Shown: positions 8,694 to 17,830, counted from the stretch's first letter. The stretch: DNA of 64,000 nucleotides from Actinomycetota bacterium (GCA_016703525.1 JADJBW010000015.1:74221-138220), one strand, 5' to 3'. Translations and numbers: made by a program. Notes: generated by a model from the sequence alone, not told the origin.

Positions 8694-10088
8694 GTGATCC
8701 CTGTCGTGACGCCCGTCGAGATGCGTGTGATCGATGCATCGGCGCCCGAGCCCGTCGAGGTGTTGATCGCCCGTGCCGCAAACGCCGTCGCTCGATCGGC
8801 GATCGACCTGCTGGGCGGGTGCTACGGGCGGCGGGTTGTCGTGGTCGCCGGCCGAGGCAACAACGGCAACGACGGTCGCGTCGCGGCGGATCGCCTGGCG
8901 GCGCGCGGCGTGCGAGTCGAGGTGATCGACGCCGCCGATCCGCCGGAGCGGTTCCCGCACTGCGACCTTGCGATCGACGCCGCGTACGGGACCGGGTTTC
9001 GCGGTCGCTACGACTCGCCCATCCCCAGCGGCGTGCCCACCCTGGCGGTCGACATCCCGTCCGGGATCGACGGGCTGACCGGCGTGGCATCGGGGCACCC
9101 GGCGCGGGCGATTCGAACGGTCACGTTCGCGGCGCTCAAGCCGGGCCTGCTGTTCGGCGACGGTCCGCCGTTCGCCGGCGAGATCGAGGTCGCCGACATC
9201 GGGCTCGACGTCGACAGCGCACAAACGCACCTCGTCACGGCGGGTGACGTCGCCGCGGGGTGGCCGTCTCGGTGCCGGGACGCCCACAAGTGGCAGCACG
9301 CCGTGTGGGTGATCGCCGGGTCGGAGGGGATGGCGGGCGCAGCCCACCTGGCGACCACCGCCGCATTCGGTGCCGGTGCGAGCTACGTGCGGTTGACCGT
9401 GCCGGGCGGGGTCGCGCCATCGGGCGGCCCGCCCGAGGCGGTGGGGGTTCCCCTCGCGCCCGACGCGATCGCTGCCATCGTCGACCGAGATGCGTCACGG
9501 TTCGGCGCGATCGTGATCGGGCCCGGCCTCGGGCGCGACCCGGCCGTGGCTGCGGCCGTTCGGGCGGTCGCTCGCAGGGCCGATTGCCCCCTCGTGATCG
9601 ACGGCGACGGGCTCTGGGCGATGCGGGAACCGCTCGCGTGGGAGACGGCCGCGGCGCGGGTACTGACACCCCACGACGGCGAGTACGCGACGCTGAGCGG
9701 ATCGCCGCCGGGCCCCGATCGCATCGCGGCCGCCCGGGCGCTCGCGGCGGACCGGGCCGCCACGGTGTTGCTGAAGGGTCCGAGCACCGTGGTGGCCACG
9801 CCCGACGGCGCGTGTCGCATCGTGACCTCGGGCGATGCCCGCCTTGCGACGGCTGGCACCGGCGATGTCCTGAGCGGCGCGATCGGGGCGCTCCTTGCCG
9901 CCGGCGCCACGCCGCTCGCCGCGGCCTCGCTCGGTGCACAGGTGCACGGCGCCGCAGGTCGGACCTGCCCGGCGGTCGGAACCCGCGCCGGCGATGTTGC
10001 CGCGGCGCTCGCAGCCACCGTGTCGACGCTCGTTGAGGTCCGCGCCGACGAGGGTGCCGTCGCGGCGCGTTCGGGGCGGCGGCAATGA
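8694..10088 (+). CDS. nnr: Bifunctional NAD(P)HX epimerase / ADP-dependent dehydratase
   Basis: This enzyme repairs hydrated NAD(P)H. The N-terminal half (to about residue 200) is the YjeF_N epimerase, with VVVAGRGNNGNDGRVAA and DIPSGIDGLTG. The C-terminal half is the ribokinase-like dehydratase with VIGPGLGRDP, LVIDGDGLWA, LTPHDGEYATL and the nucleotide site TAGTGDVLSGAIGALLA. A GTG at 8694 was chosen; it gives about 464 residues, a little shorter than many homologues because the N-terminus is compact. It shares an ATGA overlap with alr. Confidence 0.93.
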   Translation: MIPVVTPVEMRVIDASAPEPVEVLIARAANAVARSAIDLLGGCYGRRVVVVAGRGNNGNDGRVAADRLAARGVRVEVIDAADPPERFPHCDLAIDAAYGTGFRGRYDSPIPSGVPTLAVDIPSGIDGLTGVASGHPARAIRTVTFAALKPGLLFGDGPPFAGEIEVADIGLDVDSAQTHLVTAGDVAAGWPSRCRDAHKWQHAVWVIAGSEGMAGAAHLATTAAFGAGASYVRLTVPGGVAPSGGPPEAVGVPLAPDAIAAIVDRDASRFGAIVIGPGLGRDPAVAAAVRAVARRADCPLVIDGDGLWAMREPLAWETAAARVLTPHDGEYATLSGSPPGPDRIAAARALAADRAATVLLKGPSTVVATPDGACRIVTSGDARLATAGTGDVLSGAIGALLAAGATPLAAASLGAQVHGAAGRTCPAVGTRAGDVAAALAATVSTLVEVRADEGAVAARSGRRQ

Positions 10089-11234
10089 CCGCGTCGTCGG
10101 CGGGCCGGCCCTCGCGGATCGAGATCGATGCCTCGGCGCTCCGGGCGAACGCGGCCGCCCTCGTGCGGACGGTCGCGCCGTCGGCGCTCTGCGCGGCGGT
10201 GAAGGCGAACGGCTACGGCCACGGTGCGGTAACCGCGGCGCGCGCCGCGGTCGACGGCGGTGCAGCTTGGCTGGCGGTCGCGACGATCGACGAGGGGCGA
10301 GAGCTGCGCTCCGCCGGTCTCGACGTACCGATCCTGCTGCTGTCCGACCCAGCCCCCGACGGCGACGAAGCGCTCATCGACGCCGATCTGGTCCCGGTGG
10401 TCTCGACGGTGGAGAGCGTGCAGCGGATCGGTGCGGCAGCCCGGCGGGCCGGGCGAACGGGTGCGGGCCCACCTGAAGGTCGACACCGGCATGCATCGCG
10501 TCGGCGCGACCGTTGCGGAAGCGCTCGCGGTCGCCGACGCGCTCCGCGATACCGACGGCCTGTTCCTTGACGGGGTGTGCACCCACTTGGCCCGAGCCGA
10601 CGAGGACGACCCGGCGCCGACCGACCGCCAACTCGATGCGTTTCGCGAGGTGTTGGCCCGGCTCCGGGCGAGCGGCCATCGGCCGACACTCGTCCACGCC
10701 GCCAACTCGGCCGGCTCGATCCGGTTTCCCTCGGCCCGCTTCGACATGTGTCGGTGTGGGATAGCGCTCTACGGCATTCGTCCCGCCGTTGGCGTGGCCC
10801 TTCCCGACGGTGTCACGCCTGCGTTGCGGCTCGTGTCGGCCGTGTCGGCCGTCCGGTCGGTCGCCGCGGGCGAGAGCGTCGGCTACGGCGGTCGCTTCGT
10901 CGCCGACGCGGGTACCACGATCGCGACGGTGCCGGTCGGGTACGGCGACGGTGTGCCGCGCTCGCTCGGGCTGGTCGGCGGCGAGGTGCTCATCGATGGG
11001 AGGCGCCGACCGATCGCGGGGGTGGTGTCGATGGACCAGCTGACAGTTGCGACGAACGGCGAGGTCGCCGTGGGCGACGAGGTCGTGCTCCTCGGCGCGC
11101 AGCGCGGCGAGCGGATCACGCCCGAGGATTGGGCGGCGAAGCTCGGAACGATCGGATACGAGATCGTGTGCGGGCTCAGCGCCCGGCTCCCGCGGGTCGC
11201 GGTGGCGGGGCCGGCCGATTCGGGTGGCAGCTAG
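10085..11234 (+). CDS. alr: Alanine racemase (one frame break)
   Basis: Alr is a PLP enzyme that supplies D-alanine for peptidoglycan. Lys40 in CAAVKANGYGHG should form the PLP aldimine. HLKVDTGMHRVG and VHAANSAGS are conserved barrel strands. SVGYGGRF carries the second catalytic Tyr, and DGVPRSLG and VSMDQ lie in the C-terminal domain. The first frame runs to about 10457, where one extra base shifts to the frame that continues ERVRAHLKVDTG to the TAG at 11234. Joined, the protein has about 382 residues, the normal length. The ATGA overlap with nnr matches actinobacterial nnr-alr operons. Confidence 0.92.
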
Positions 11235-11240
11235 GCCTCG

Positions 11241-11987
11241 CTAGGCCGATCCGCTGGTACGGCCGAGCCGAATGCCCTCGGCCGGCTCGTACGCGATCAT
11301 GACGGTGCCGGCGCCCTCCGGCGCGGGCGCGATGCAGCGTGCTTTGAGCACGGCGACTCCCGGTTCGGCCTTGGCCAGGGGAATCGCCGCCGAGAAGGTG
11401 CCGTCGGCATTCACGGGAACGGTGAGGTCGGCGACGAAGGTCGCGTTCGCCAGTGTGGATTGCGTGAGGTCGAGTTCGGCGGAGGCGCCGGGGCAGCGGT
11501 CACCGCTCACGGTGAGCGTGTCGTCGAGGGTGAGCGTGGTGGATGCCACAGCCAGGTGTCGTGACGGCCGGGAGCCCACGGCGAACAGCGTGCCGGGCAT
11601 CGGCCGGCGGGGCGGGCGGAACGCGCCGCAGCGGGCGCGGGCGCCGTACCAGCCCTCGTACGCGTTCGGCAGTGCCAGGTGGGCCTTGAATTGGCCGAGA
11701 AGGTTCTGGTGTGCCGGCGCCTCGGCCATGAGGCCGGAGGACGCGACCGATGCCTCGGCGGTCGAGAGGTAGATCTCGACGGTGATCGGCCCGGTCGAGC
11801 ATCCGGTCACGGTCGCGGTCACCGCAACCGCGTCGCCTGGTGCGGGGAGGCGCGGCGCCGTGCGCACCGCGACCGTGACGCCGCTGGCCTGCGCCGAGGC
11901 GGCGCCGACCTGGATGGGCGCGACCGTCAGGAGCGCCGTCGCCGTGGCGATCAGTCGACCGAGATGAGCTCGCCTTCGTGCCTGCAT
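11241..11987 (-). CDS. Secreted protein of unknown function
   Basis: This 248-residue protein starts with basic MQARRRAHLG, then a hydrophobic stretch ending near residue 33 (AASAQA), which looks like a Sec signal peptide with cleavage after AQA. The mature part is rich in Thr, Val and Ala, has beta-strand-like patterns and four or five Cys residues (CSTG, RCGAF, RCPGA, RCIAP) suited to disulfides. It may be an Ig-like extracellular domain, but no family was recognised. It converges on alr with only 6 bases between the stops and is divergent from tsaE. Confidence 0.65.
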   Translation of the reverse strand: MQARRRAHLGRLIATATALLTVAPIQVGAASAQASGVTVAVRTAPRLPAPGDAVAVTATVTGCSTGPITVEIYLSTAEASVASSGLMAEAPAHQNLLGQFKAHLALPNAYEGWYGARARCGAFRPPRRPMPGTLFAVGSRPSRHLAVASTTLTLDDTLTVSGDRCPGASAELDLTQSTLANATFVADLTVPVNADGTFSAAIPLAKAEPGVAVLKARCIAPAPEGAGTVMIAYEPAEGIRLGRTSGSA

Positions 11988-11991
11988 GCTC

Positions 11992-12004
11992 CCGGTAGGG
12001 TATC
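11992..12004. promoter_or_regulatory. Overlapping divergent -10 elements
   Basis: The sequence around GGTAGGGTATC reads as TAGGGT on the plus strand (11996-12001) and as TACCCT on the minus strand at nearly the same bases. The plus element is 9 bases before the ATG at 12011 and the minus element is about 8 bases before the ATG at 11987. RNA polymerase could not occupy both at once. Confidence 0.4.
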
Positions 12005-12010
12005 GGCCGC

Positions 12011-12085
12011 ATGTGGTTGGATCGTGACGCGTCGTCGGACCCGCGGAGAGACACGTCGTTGCAGGCCGCGGCGGTGACCGGGTGA
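12011..12085 (+). CDS. Possible 24-residue leader peptide coupled to tsaE
   Basis: A small frame begins at the first ATG after the putative -10 element and encodes MWLDRDASSDPRRDTSLQAA plus four residues. Its TGA overlaps the GTG of tsaE in GTGA, the same coupling used by many gene pairs here. It may be a translated leader that loads ribosomes onto tsaE, or chance. No similarity is recognised. Confidence 0.3.
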   Translation: MWLDRDASSDPRRDTSLQAAAVTG

Positions 12086-12567
12086 TCGAGCTCACGACGT
12101 CGAACGCGGGCGAGACCGCGGCGCTGGGCGCGGCGATCGCCGCGCTCGCGACCGGCGGCGAGATGGTGGTCCTGAGCGGTGAGATGGGTGCCGGCAAGAC
12201 GGCGCTCACCAAGGGGCTGGCCGCAGCCTTGGGCGTGGCCGATCCGGTGACCTCGCCGACGTTCACGTTGGTGCACGAGTACAGCGGTCGGCTGCGGCTG
12301 TTCCATCTGGATGTGTATCGAATCGACCAGCTCGACGAGGTCGCCGACCTCGCGATCCCCGAGTTGCTCGACGACGACGCGCTGGTCGTCATCGAATGGG
12401 GCGACTCGATCGCACCGGCGCTGCCGCAGGACTACCTGGAGGTGCGGCTCTCGCTCGGCGTGGGTGACGACGACCGCTCTGTCGTGATCGACTCGGTGGG
12501 CCCCATGTGGCGAGGCCGACTGCAGCGGCTTTCGTCGCTGATCCGCGAGGGGGGGACCGCGTGCTGA
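12082..12567 (+). CDS. tsaE: tRNA t6A modification ATPase TsaE
   Basis: TsaE is the ATPase that works with TsaB and TsaD to form threonylcarbamoyl-adenosine at tRNA position 37. The 161-residue product has the Walker A motif GEMGAGKTALTKGLA (about residues 33-47), the switch-like PTFTLVHEY, the conserved HLDVYRI and the acidic VIEWGD. The GTG start at 12082 follows no clear ribosome-binding site. The gene overlaps tsaB by 7 bases. Confidence 0.93.
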   Translation: MIELTTSNAGETAALGAAIAALATGGEMVVLSGEMGAGKTALTKGLAAALGVADPVTSPTFTLVHEYSGRLRLFHLDVYRIDQLDEVADLAIPELLDDDALVVIEWGDSIAPALPQDYLEVRLSLGVGDDDRSVVIDSVGPMWRGRLQRLSSLIREGGTAC

Positions 12568-13268
12568 TCTTGGGGATCGACACCGCGACCAACCAGGTCG
12601 GCTGTGCACTCGGCGGCCACGAAGGGGTGATCGCATCGGTGGCGTCGCAGCGAGGTCGCCGTCACGCCGAGAGCCTGGCGCCATCGATCGAGTTCGTGTT
12701 GGGCCAGGCCGACGTGGTGCTCGCCGACGTGGGTGCGATCGCCGTCGACCTCGGCCCCGGCCTCTTCACCGGGCTGCGGGTGGGCATCGCCACCGCCAAG
12801 ATGCTGGCGCACGCGCTCGGCATCCCCGTCCTGGGGGTCTCGAGCCTCGACCTGGTGGCGTTTGCTGTGCGGCTCACCCCGCGCCTGATCGTCGCTGCGA
12901 TCGACGCTCGGCGATCGGAGCTCTACTTCGCGTCGTACCGGCAGGTGCCGGGTGGCATCCAGCGGATCGGCGAGCATCGGATCGGGTCGCCCGACGAGCT
13001 GGCGTCGGAACTCATGGCCTCGGGTGAGGAGGTGTTGCTCGTGGGTGACGGAGCGCATCGCTATCGCGAGCAGTTCGCGGCGATCCCGCGTGTCGAGCTC
13101 GCCGATCAGGGCTGGTCGGCGCCGTGCGCTCGGTCGCTCGTGCAGCTCGCGCACGCCCGCGCGTTGCGTGAGGAGTTCGATGCCGGATCGACGGTCATGC
13201 CGATCTACCTGCGCCGCCCCGACGCCGAGATCAACTGGGACACGCGTGAGGGTCGCCACCGTGCCTGA
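12561..13268 (+). CDS. tsaB: tRNA t6A modification protein TsaB
   Basis: TsaB is the inactive TsaD-like partner that forms the heterodimer core of the t6A complex. The 235-residue product starts MLILGIDTATNQVGCAL and contains RRHAESLAPSIEFVL and DLGPGLFTGLRVGIATAKM, all typical of TsaB. The GTG at 12561 lies inside the end of tsaE, and the 3' end overlaps rimI by 8 bases, so tsaE-tsaB-rimI should be translated in a coupled way. Confidence 0.92.
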   Translation: MLILGIDTATNQVGCALGGHEGVIASVASQRGRRHAESLAPSIEFVLGQADVVLADVGAIAVDLGPGLFTGLRVGIATAKMLAHALGIPVLGVSSLDLVAFAVRLTPRLIVAAIDARRSELYFASYRQVPGGIQRIGEHRIGSPDELASELMASGEEVLLVGDGAHRYREQFAAIPRVELADQGWSAPCARSLVQLAHARALREEFDAGSTVMPIYLRRPDAEINWDTREGRHRA

Positions 13269-13797
13269 CTCGGTCGAGGTCGTCGACATGGTGGACGACC
13301 ACCTCGACGAGGTGTTCGCGATCGAGGAGGTCACCAACCCGCATCCGTGGTCGCGGACGTTGTTCGCCGCCGAGCTTCGCCAGGCGTGGTCTCGCTCGAT
13401 CGCGGCGGTGGAACGTCGCACGGTCGTCGGATTCGGCTGTCTCATGTATTCCGGGGCCGAGGTGCACGTGACGAACCTAGGGGTTGCTCCGCGACATCAG
13501 CGTCGGGGGATCGGGTCGTTGCTGCTGCGGTCGTTGGCCGACGAGGCCGCCACGTTCGACGTGACCGCCATGACGCTGGAGGTGCGTGAGTCGAACGCGG
13601 CGGCGCGAGCGTTGTACGAGCGGTTCGGGTTCGTCGACGCCGGCCGCCGTCCGGGCTACTACGCGTCGCCGACCGAGGACGCTGTGGTGATGTGGCTGCG
13701 CGACCTGCGCCTCGCCGCGTCGGGTCGAGGGCGGGCGTCGTCGGCCGGGTCCGCACCGTCGCGTCGCGGCGAGGGGCCGACCGGCCCCGCCCTTTAG
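13261..13797 (+). CDS. rimI: Ribosomal-protein-alanine N-acetyltransferase RimI
   Basis: This GNAT-fold enzyme is expected to acetylate the N-terminus of S18 (or of other proteins). The acetyl-CoA loop GVAPRHQRRGIGSLLL and the C-terminal ALYERFGFVDAGRRPGYY are clear. A GTG at 13261 was chosen, overlapping tsaB; an in-frame GTG at 13246 is an alternative. The product has 178 residues with a Ser/Arg-rich tail of about 30 residues beyond the usual GNAT end. Its TAG stop forms part of the putative tsaD promoter. Confidence 0.88.
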   Translation: MPDSVEVVDMVDDHLDEVFAIEEVTNPHPWSRTLFAAELRQAWSRSIAAVERRTVVGFGCLMYSGAEVHVTNLGVAPRHQRRGIGSLLLRSLADEAATFDVTAMTLEVRESNAAARALYERFGFVDAGRRPGYYASPTEDAVVMWLRDLRLAASGRGRASSAGSAPSRRGEGPTGPAL

Positions 13798-13800
13798 GAT
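13795..13800 (+). promoter_or_regulatory. -10-like element before tsaD (leaderless type)
   Basis: TAGGAT ends 7 bases before the GTG start of tsaD, with no ribosome-binding site between. Transcription would begin at or next to the start codon. Confidence 0.4.
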
Positions 13801-13807
13801 CGCCGCT

Positions 13808-14834
13808 GTGGAACCCCTGGAGCTCGCGGCCGACGCGCCGGTCCTCGGCATCGAGACCTCGTGCGACGAAACGGCCGCCGCCGTGGTGTGCGGGGCGAGC
13901 ACGGTGCTGTCCTCGGTCGTGTCGAGCCAGATCGATCTCCACGCGCGCTTCGGTGGGGTCGTCCCCGAGATCGCGAGCCGGGCGCATCTCGACCTGTTGG
14001 TGCCGGTGGTCGCCGAGGCGCTGGTGTCGGCAGGCCTGGACGACCGTGAGATCGCCGCGGTGGGCGCGACCTACGGCCCCGGATTGATCGGGTCGCTGCT
14101 GATCGGGGTGAGCGCGGCGAAGGCGCTGTCGATGGTGTGGGGCGTGCCGTTCGTGGCCGTCAACCACATGGAGGCGCACCTGTACGCCGCGCTCCTCGAG
14201 AATCCGGGGCTGGAGCTGCCGCTGGTCGTGCTGCTCGTGTCGGGCGGTCACACGATGATCGTCGAGATGCGGGCGCCGGGGCGGTACCGCATCCTCGGCC
14301 GCACCCTCGACGACGCGGCGGGCGAGGCGTTCGACAAGGTCGCTCGCTATCTGGGCCTCGGCTATCCGGGCGGCCCGGTCATCGATCGGCTCGCGAACGA
14401 CGGCGATCCGGAGGCGATCCGGTTCCCGCGCTCGATGCTCGACGAGGGGTACGACTTCAGCTTCTCCGGGTTGAAGACGGCGGTGATCAATTGGGTCCGG
14501 CGCCACCCAGATGTCGCGGCCGCCGATGTCGTCGCGTCGTTCCAGGCGGCGGTCGTCGACGTGCTGGTCACCAAGGTGCGACGTGCCGCCGACGCGGTCG
14601 GCGCAAAGGGCGTGGCGATCGGTGGGGGCGTTGCGGCCAACTCGGCGCTGCGGTCGGCATCACCGAGGCGTGCTTCGCCGATGGTCGCGCTCGTTCGTGC
14701 CGAGCCGCGAGATGTGCACCGACAACGCTGCCATGGTCGCGGCGGCGGCGTGGTACCGGCTGGGCCAGGACGGTCCCTCGCCGCTCGATTGCGGCGCCGT
14801 GGCGTCGCTGCAGTTGCCCACCTTCGTCGAGTAG
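13808..14834 (+). CDS. tsaD: tRNA t6A threonylcarbamoyltransferase TsaD (two frame breaks)
   Basis: TsaD transfers the threonylcarbamoyl group from TC-AMP to A37 of ANN-decoding tRNAs. GIETSCDETAAAVV, the metal-binding NHMEAHLY, LLVSGGHTMIV, DDAAGEAFDKVARYLGLGYP and SFSGLKTAVIN are all present. The frame is lost near 14655 after GGGVAANSALR and again near 14690, each consistent with one missing base; the three frames join into GITEACFADGRA and then FVPSREMCTDNAAM, ending TFVE at the TAG. Length would then be about 342 residues, as usual. TsaD is normally essential, so sequence error is more likely than inactivation. Confidence 0.93.
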
Positions 14835-14853
14835 CCGCAGCGCTCCCCGGCCG

Positions 14854-14880
14854 TTAGCACTCGTTGAGTGTGAGTGCTAA
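14854..14880. promoter_or_regulatory. CIRCE operator 1 (HrcA site)
   Basis: TTAGCACTC, nine bases, GAGTGCTAA: a perfect match to the CIRCE consensus bound by the heat-shock repressor HrcA. It lies 81 bases before groES. Confidence 0.95.
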
Positions 14881-14882
14881 CG

Positions 14883-14909
14883 TTGGCACTCACACGGGCC
14901 GAGTGCCAA
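14883..14909. promoter_or_regulatory. CIRCE operator 2 (HrcA site)
   Basis: TTGGCACTC, nine bases, GAGTGCCAA: a second inverted repeat with the same 9-base spacer, two bases after the first. It carries the same change in both arms, so it stays a perfect palindrome. Two CIRCE copies before groES are known in other actinobacteria. Confidence 0.88.
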
Positions 14910-14961
14910 CGCGGGTGCCGGCCGTCTGTCACCACTACCAACGCTCCATGGAGGCAACTGC

Positions 14962-15249
14962 ATGAACCTGCAGCCACTCGAAGACCGCATCGTCGTCCGT
15001 CCCGCGGCTGCCGAAGAGACGACCGCCAGCGGCCTGGTGATCCCAGACACGGCCAAGGAAAAGCCGCAGCAGGGCGAGGTGCTCGCCGTCGGCGAAGGTC
15101 GCTTCGGTGATGACAACGACCGCATTCCGATGGAGGTCAAGGTCGGCGACAAGGTCGTCTACTCGAAGTACGGCGGCACCGAGATCACGATCGACGGCGA
15201 AGACCTGTTGATCCTTGCGGCTCGCGACGTGCTCGCGATCGTCCGCTGA
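14962..15249 (+). CDS. groES: Co-chaperonin GroES
   Basis: The 95-residue lid of the GroEL chaperonin starts MNLQPLEDRIVVRPAAAEE. The mobile loop ETTASGLVIPDTAKEKPQQG contacts GroEL, and the YSKYGGTEI strand and DLLILAARDVLAIV end follow the family. A GGAGGC ribosome-binding site lies 7 bases before the ATG. groEL follows after 31 bases, under control of the tandem CIRCE operators. Confidence 0.98.
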   Translation: MNLQPLEDRIVVRPAAAEETTASGLVIPDTAKEKPQQGEVLAVGEGRFGDDNDRIPMEVKVGDKVVYSKYGGTEITIDGEDLLILAARDVLAIVR

Positions 15250-15280
15250 CCGGCGCCCCAACAGGAAGAGAACGTTTCAC

Positions 15281-16912
15281 ATGACAAAGATTCTCAAGTT
15301 CGACGACGAAGCTCGTCGCGCGCTCGAGGCGGGCGTCAACAAGCTCGCCGACGCGGTCAAGGTCACGATCGGCCCGAAGGGCCGCAACGTCGTGCTCGAC
15401 AAGAAGTTCGGTGCGCCGACCATCACGAACGACGGCGTGTCCATCGCTCGTGAGATCGAGCTCGAAGACCCCTTCGAGAACATGGGTGCGCAGCTCGTCA
15501 AGGAAGTTGCGACCAAGACCAACGACATCGCCGGTGACGGCACCACCACCGCGACGGTGCTGGCCCAGGCGCTCGTGCGCGAGGGCCTGCGCAACGTCGC
15601 CGCCGGAGCGAGCCCGCTGAGTCTCAAGCGAGGCATCGAGGCAGCCGTGGCATCGGCCGTCGAGGCCGTGAAGGCTCAGGCCAAAGAGGTCGACGACAAG
15701 GCCGAGATCGCCCAGGTCGCCGCCATCTCCGCTGCCGATCCGAAGATCGGCGATGTCATCGCCGATGCGATCGACAAGGTCGGCAAGGACGGTGTGGTCA
15801 CCGTCGAGGAGTCCAACACGTTCGGCATGGATCTCGACTTCGTCGAGGGCATGCAGTTCGACAAGGGCTACCTCTCGCCGTACTTCGTCACCGACCCGGA
15901 GCGCCAGGAAGCGGTTCTGAACGACCCGTACATCCTGTTCGTCAACGGCAAGATCGGCTCGGTCCAGGACCTCGTTCCGGTGCTCGAGAAGGTGATGCAG
16001 GGCGGCAAGCCGCTCCTCATCATCGCCGAGGACGTCGAGGGCGAGGCCCTGGCCACGCTCGTCGTCAACAAGATCCGTGGCACCTTCAGCTCGGTCGCCG
16101 TCAAGGCCCCCGGCTTCGGTGAGCGTCGCAAGGCGATGCTGGCCGACATGGCGGTCCTCACCGGCGGTCAGGTCATCAGCGAAGAGGTCGGGCTCAAGCT
16201 CGAGAACACGTCGGTCGATTTGCTCGGTCGTGCGCGCAAGGTCGTCATCACCAAGGATGAGACGACCATCGTCGAGGGCGCCGGCTCCGAGGACGACGTC
16301 AAGGGCCGCGTGGCGCAGATCAAGCGCGAGATCGACGACACCGATTCCGACTGGGATCGCGAGAAGCTCCAGGAGCGTCTGGCGAAGCTGTCGGGCGGCG
16401 TGGCCGTGGTCAAGGTCGGCGCCGCCACCGAGGTGGAGCTCAAGGAGAAGAAGCACCGGATCGAGGACGCGCTCAGCGCGACCCGGGCGGCCATCGAGGA
16501 AGGCATCGTTGCCGGCGGCGGTACGGCGCTGCTTCGTGCCCGCGCCGCCGTTGCCGCGACGGTCGAGTCGCTCGAGGGCGACGAGGCCACCGGTGCCCGC
16601 ACCGTGTGGAAGGCGCTCGAGGCCCCGGCCCGTCTGATCGCCGACAACGCCGGGATCGAAGGCTCGGTCGCGGTGCGTCACGTCGAGTCGGAGTCGGGCA
16701 ACATCGGCCTGAACGCCGCGACCGGCGAGTACGTCGACCTGGTGAAGGCCGGCGTGATCGACCCGGCCAAGGTGACCCGTGCGGCGCTGCAGAACGCGGC
16801 GTCGATCGCCGGGCTCCTGCTCACCACGGAATGCCTCGTCGCCGACAAGCCCGAAGAGGGCGGCGCCGGCGGTGGCATGCCCGACATGGGTGGCATGGGC
16901 GGAATGATGTGA
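15281..16912 (+). CDS. groEL: Chaperonin GroEL
   Basis: Full-length 60-kDa chaperonin of 543 residues. VTIGPKGRNVVLDKKFGAP and the ATP motif GDGTTTATVLAQ are in the equatorial domain. EGMQFDKGYLSPYF leads into the apical domain, and the protein ends in the flexible GGMPDMGGMGGMM tail that lines the cavity. It shares the HrcA-controlled operon with groES. The frame is intact. Confidence 0.98.
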   Translation: MTKILKFDDEARRALEAGVNKLADAVKVTIGPKGRNVVLDKKFGAPTITNDGVSIAREIELEDPFENMGAQLVKEVATKTNDIAGDGTTTATVLAQALVREGLRNVAAGASPLSLKRGIEAAVASAVEAVKAQAKEVDDKAEIAQVAAISAADPKIGDVIADAIDKVGKDGVVTVEESNTFGMDLDFVEGMQFDKGYLSPYFVTDPERQEAVLNDPYILFVNGKIGSVQDLVPVLEKVMQGGKPLLIIAEDVEGEALATLVVNKIRGTFSSVAVKAPGFGERRKAMLADMAVLTGGQVISEEVGLKLENTSVDLLGRARKVVITKDETTIVEGAGSEDDVKGRVAQIKREIDDTDSDWDREKLQERLAKLSGGVAVVKVGAATEVELKEKKHRIEDALSATRAAIEEGIVAGGGTALLRARAAVAATVESLEGDEATGARTVWKALEAPARLIADNAGIEGSVAVRHVESESGNIGLNAATGEYVDLVKAGVIDPAKVTRAALQNAASIAGLLLTTECLVADKPEEGGAGGGMPDMGGMGGMM

Positions 16913-16914
16913 CC

Positions 16915-16974
16915 GTGCGCCCGAGTCGGGCGCACGCGATCGAGACGGGCCGGCTCCTTCGGGGGCCGGCCCGT
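16915..16974 (+). terminator. Double-hairpin terminator after groEL
   Basis: Two perfect inverted repeats follow the groEL stop: 16915-16935 (arms GTGCGCCCGA/TCGGGCGCAC, very tight loop) and 16945-16974 (arms ACGGGCCGGC/GCCGGCCCGT around a 10-base loop). There is no U-run, as is common for high-GC actinobacterial terminators. Confidence 0.65.
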
Positions 16975-17044
16975 TCCGCGTTCCGACGCAGCGCCGATCG
17001 GCGGGGCGGGGGGAGCGACTGGGCGATCGGGCAGACTGAACGAG

Positions 17045-17830
17045 ATGTCGTCCGGGTCAGCAGCGCGAGGTGGGCCGCAACAGATCCCGCGGCCCCAGGG
17101 CGCGATGCCCGGACGACCCGCGCCGTGGGCCGACCGCGAGCATCTCGTGCAGGGCGTCGATGCCGATCGGGTTCGTGAGGTCTTCGGCGGTCGGGTCGGA
17201 TCGGCGTCGCCCGTGCGCGAACGCGGCGGCTCGCCGTCGGCCGTGCTCGTCGCCTTGACCGTGGAGCCGGAACCCGCCGATGGATTGAGCGTGCTGCTGA
17301 CCCGGCGGGCGTGGACGATGCGTACGCATCGCGGCGAGGTGTCGTTTCCGGGCGGACGCAGCGACGACGGCGAGCATCCCCACGACACCGCACGACGCGA
17401 GGCGTGGGAGGAGGTGGGGCTCGCGCCGGCCGCGGTCGAGGTGGTCGGCGAGATGGACCACCTGACGACGGTCACGCGGCGCGCGTACATCGTGCCGGTG
17501 GTGGCGCTGCTCGGGTCGCGTCCGGAGCTGGTGGCGCACGTTCGCGAGGTCGATGCCATCCTCGAGGTACCGCTCGCCGAGCTGGTGCGGCCCGGGACCT
17601 TCCGCGAGGAGCGCTGGGGCGTGGGGCCCGATGCTCGGCCCGTCTACTTCTTCGACCTCGTCGGCGACACCGTCTGGGGTGCGACGGCAGCGATGCTGCG
17701 TGACCTGCTCGTGCGGCTGCTGCGACTCGACCCGGGCCCGGAGACCGACTACGACGCCGCCCGTGGACTGTCGGCGACGTGGGCGAAGGCGTGGGATCCT
17801 CCGCCGTGGATCGGCGACGACGTCGTGTGA
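17045..17830 (+). CDS. Nudix hydrolase, CoA pyrophosphatase-like
   Basis: The Nudix box is complete (G-x5-E-x7-REAWEEVGL, near residues 104-125). It is preceded by LLTRRAWTMRTHRGEVSFPGG, the extra signature of the NudL/CoA pyrophosphatase branch, which cleaves CoA to phosphopantetheine and 3',5'-ADP. The protein has 261 residues with a disordered Pro/Gly-rich N-terminus of about 25. A CAGACT element ends 7 bases before the ATG and may be a leaderless promoter. Substrate is inferred from motif only. Confidence 0.82.
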   Translation: MSSGSAARGGPQQIPRPQGAMPGRPAPWADREHLVQGVDADRVREVFGGRVGSASPVRERGGSPSAVLVALTVEPEPADGLSVLLTRRAWTMRTHRGEVSFPGGRSDDGEHPHDTARREAWEEVGLAPAAVEVVGEMDHLTTVTRRAYIVPVVALLGSRPELVAHVREVDAILEVPLAELVRPGTFREERWGVGPDARPVYFFDLVGDTVWGATAAMLRDLLVRLLRLDPGPETDYDAARGLSATWAKAWDPPPWIGDDVV

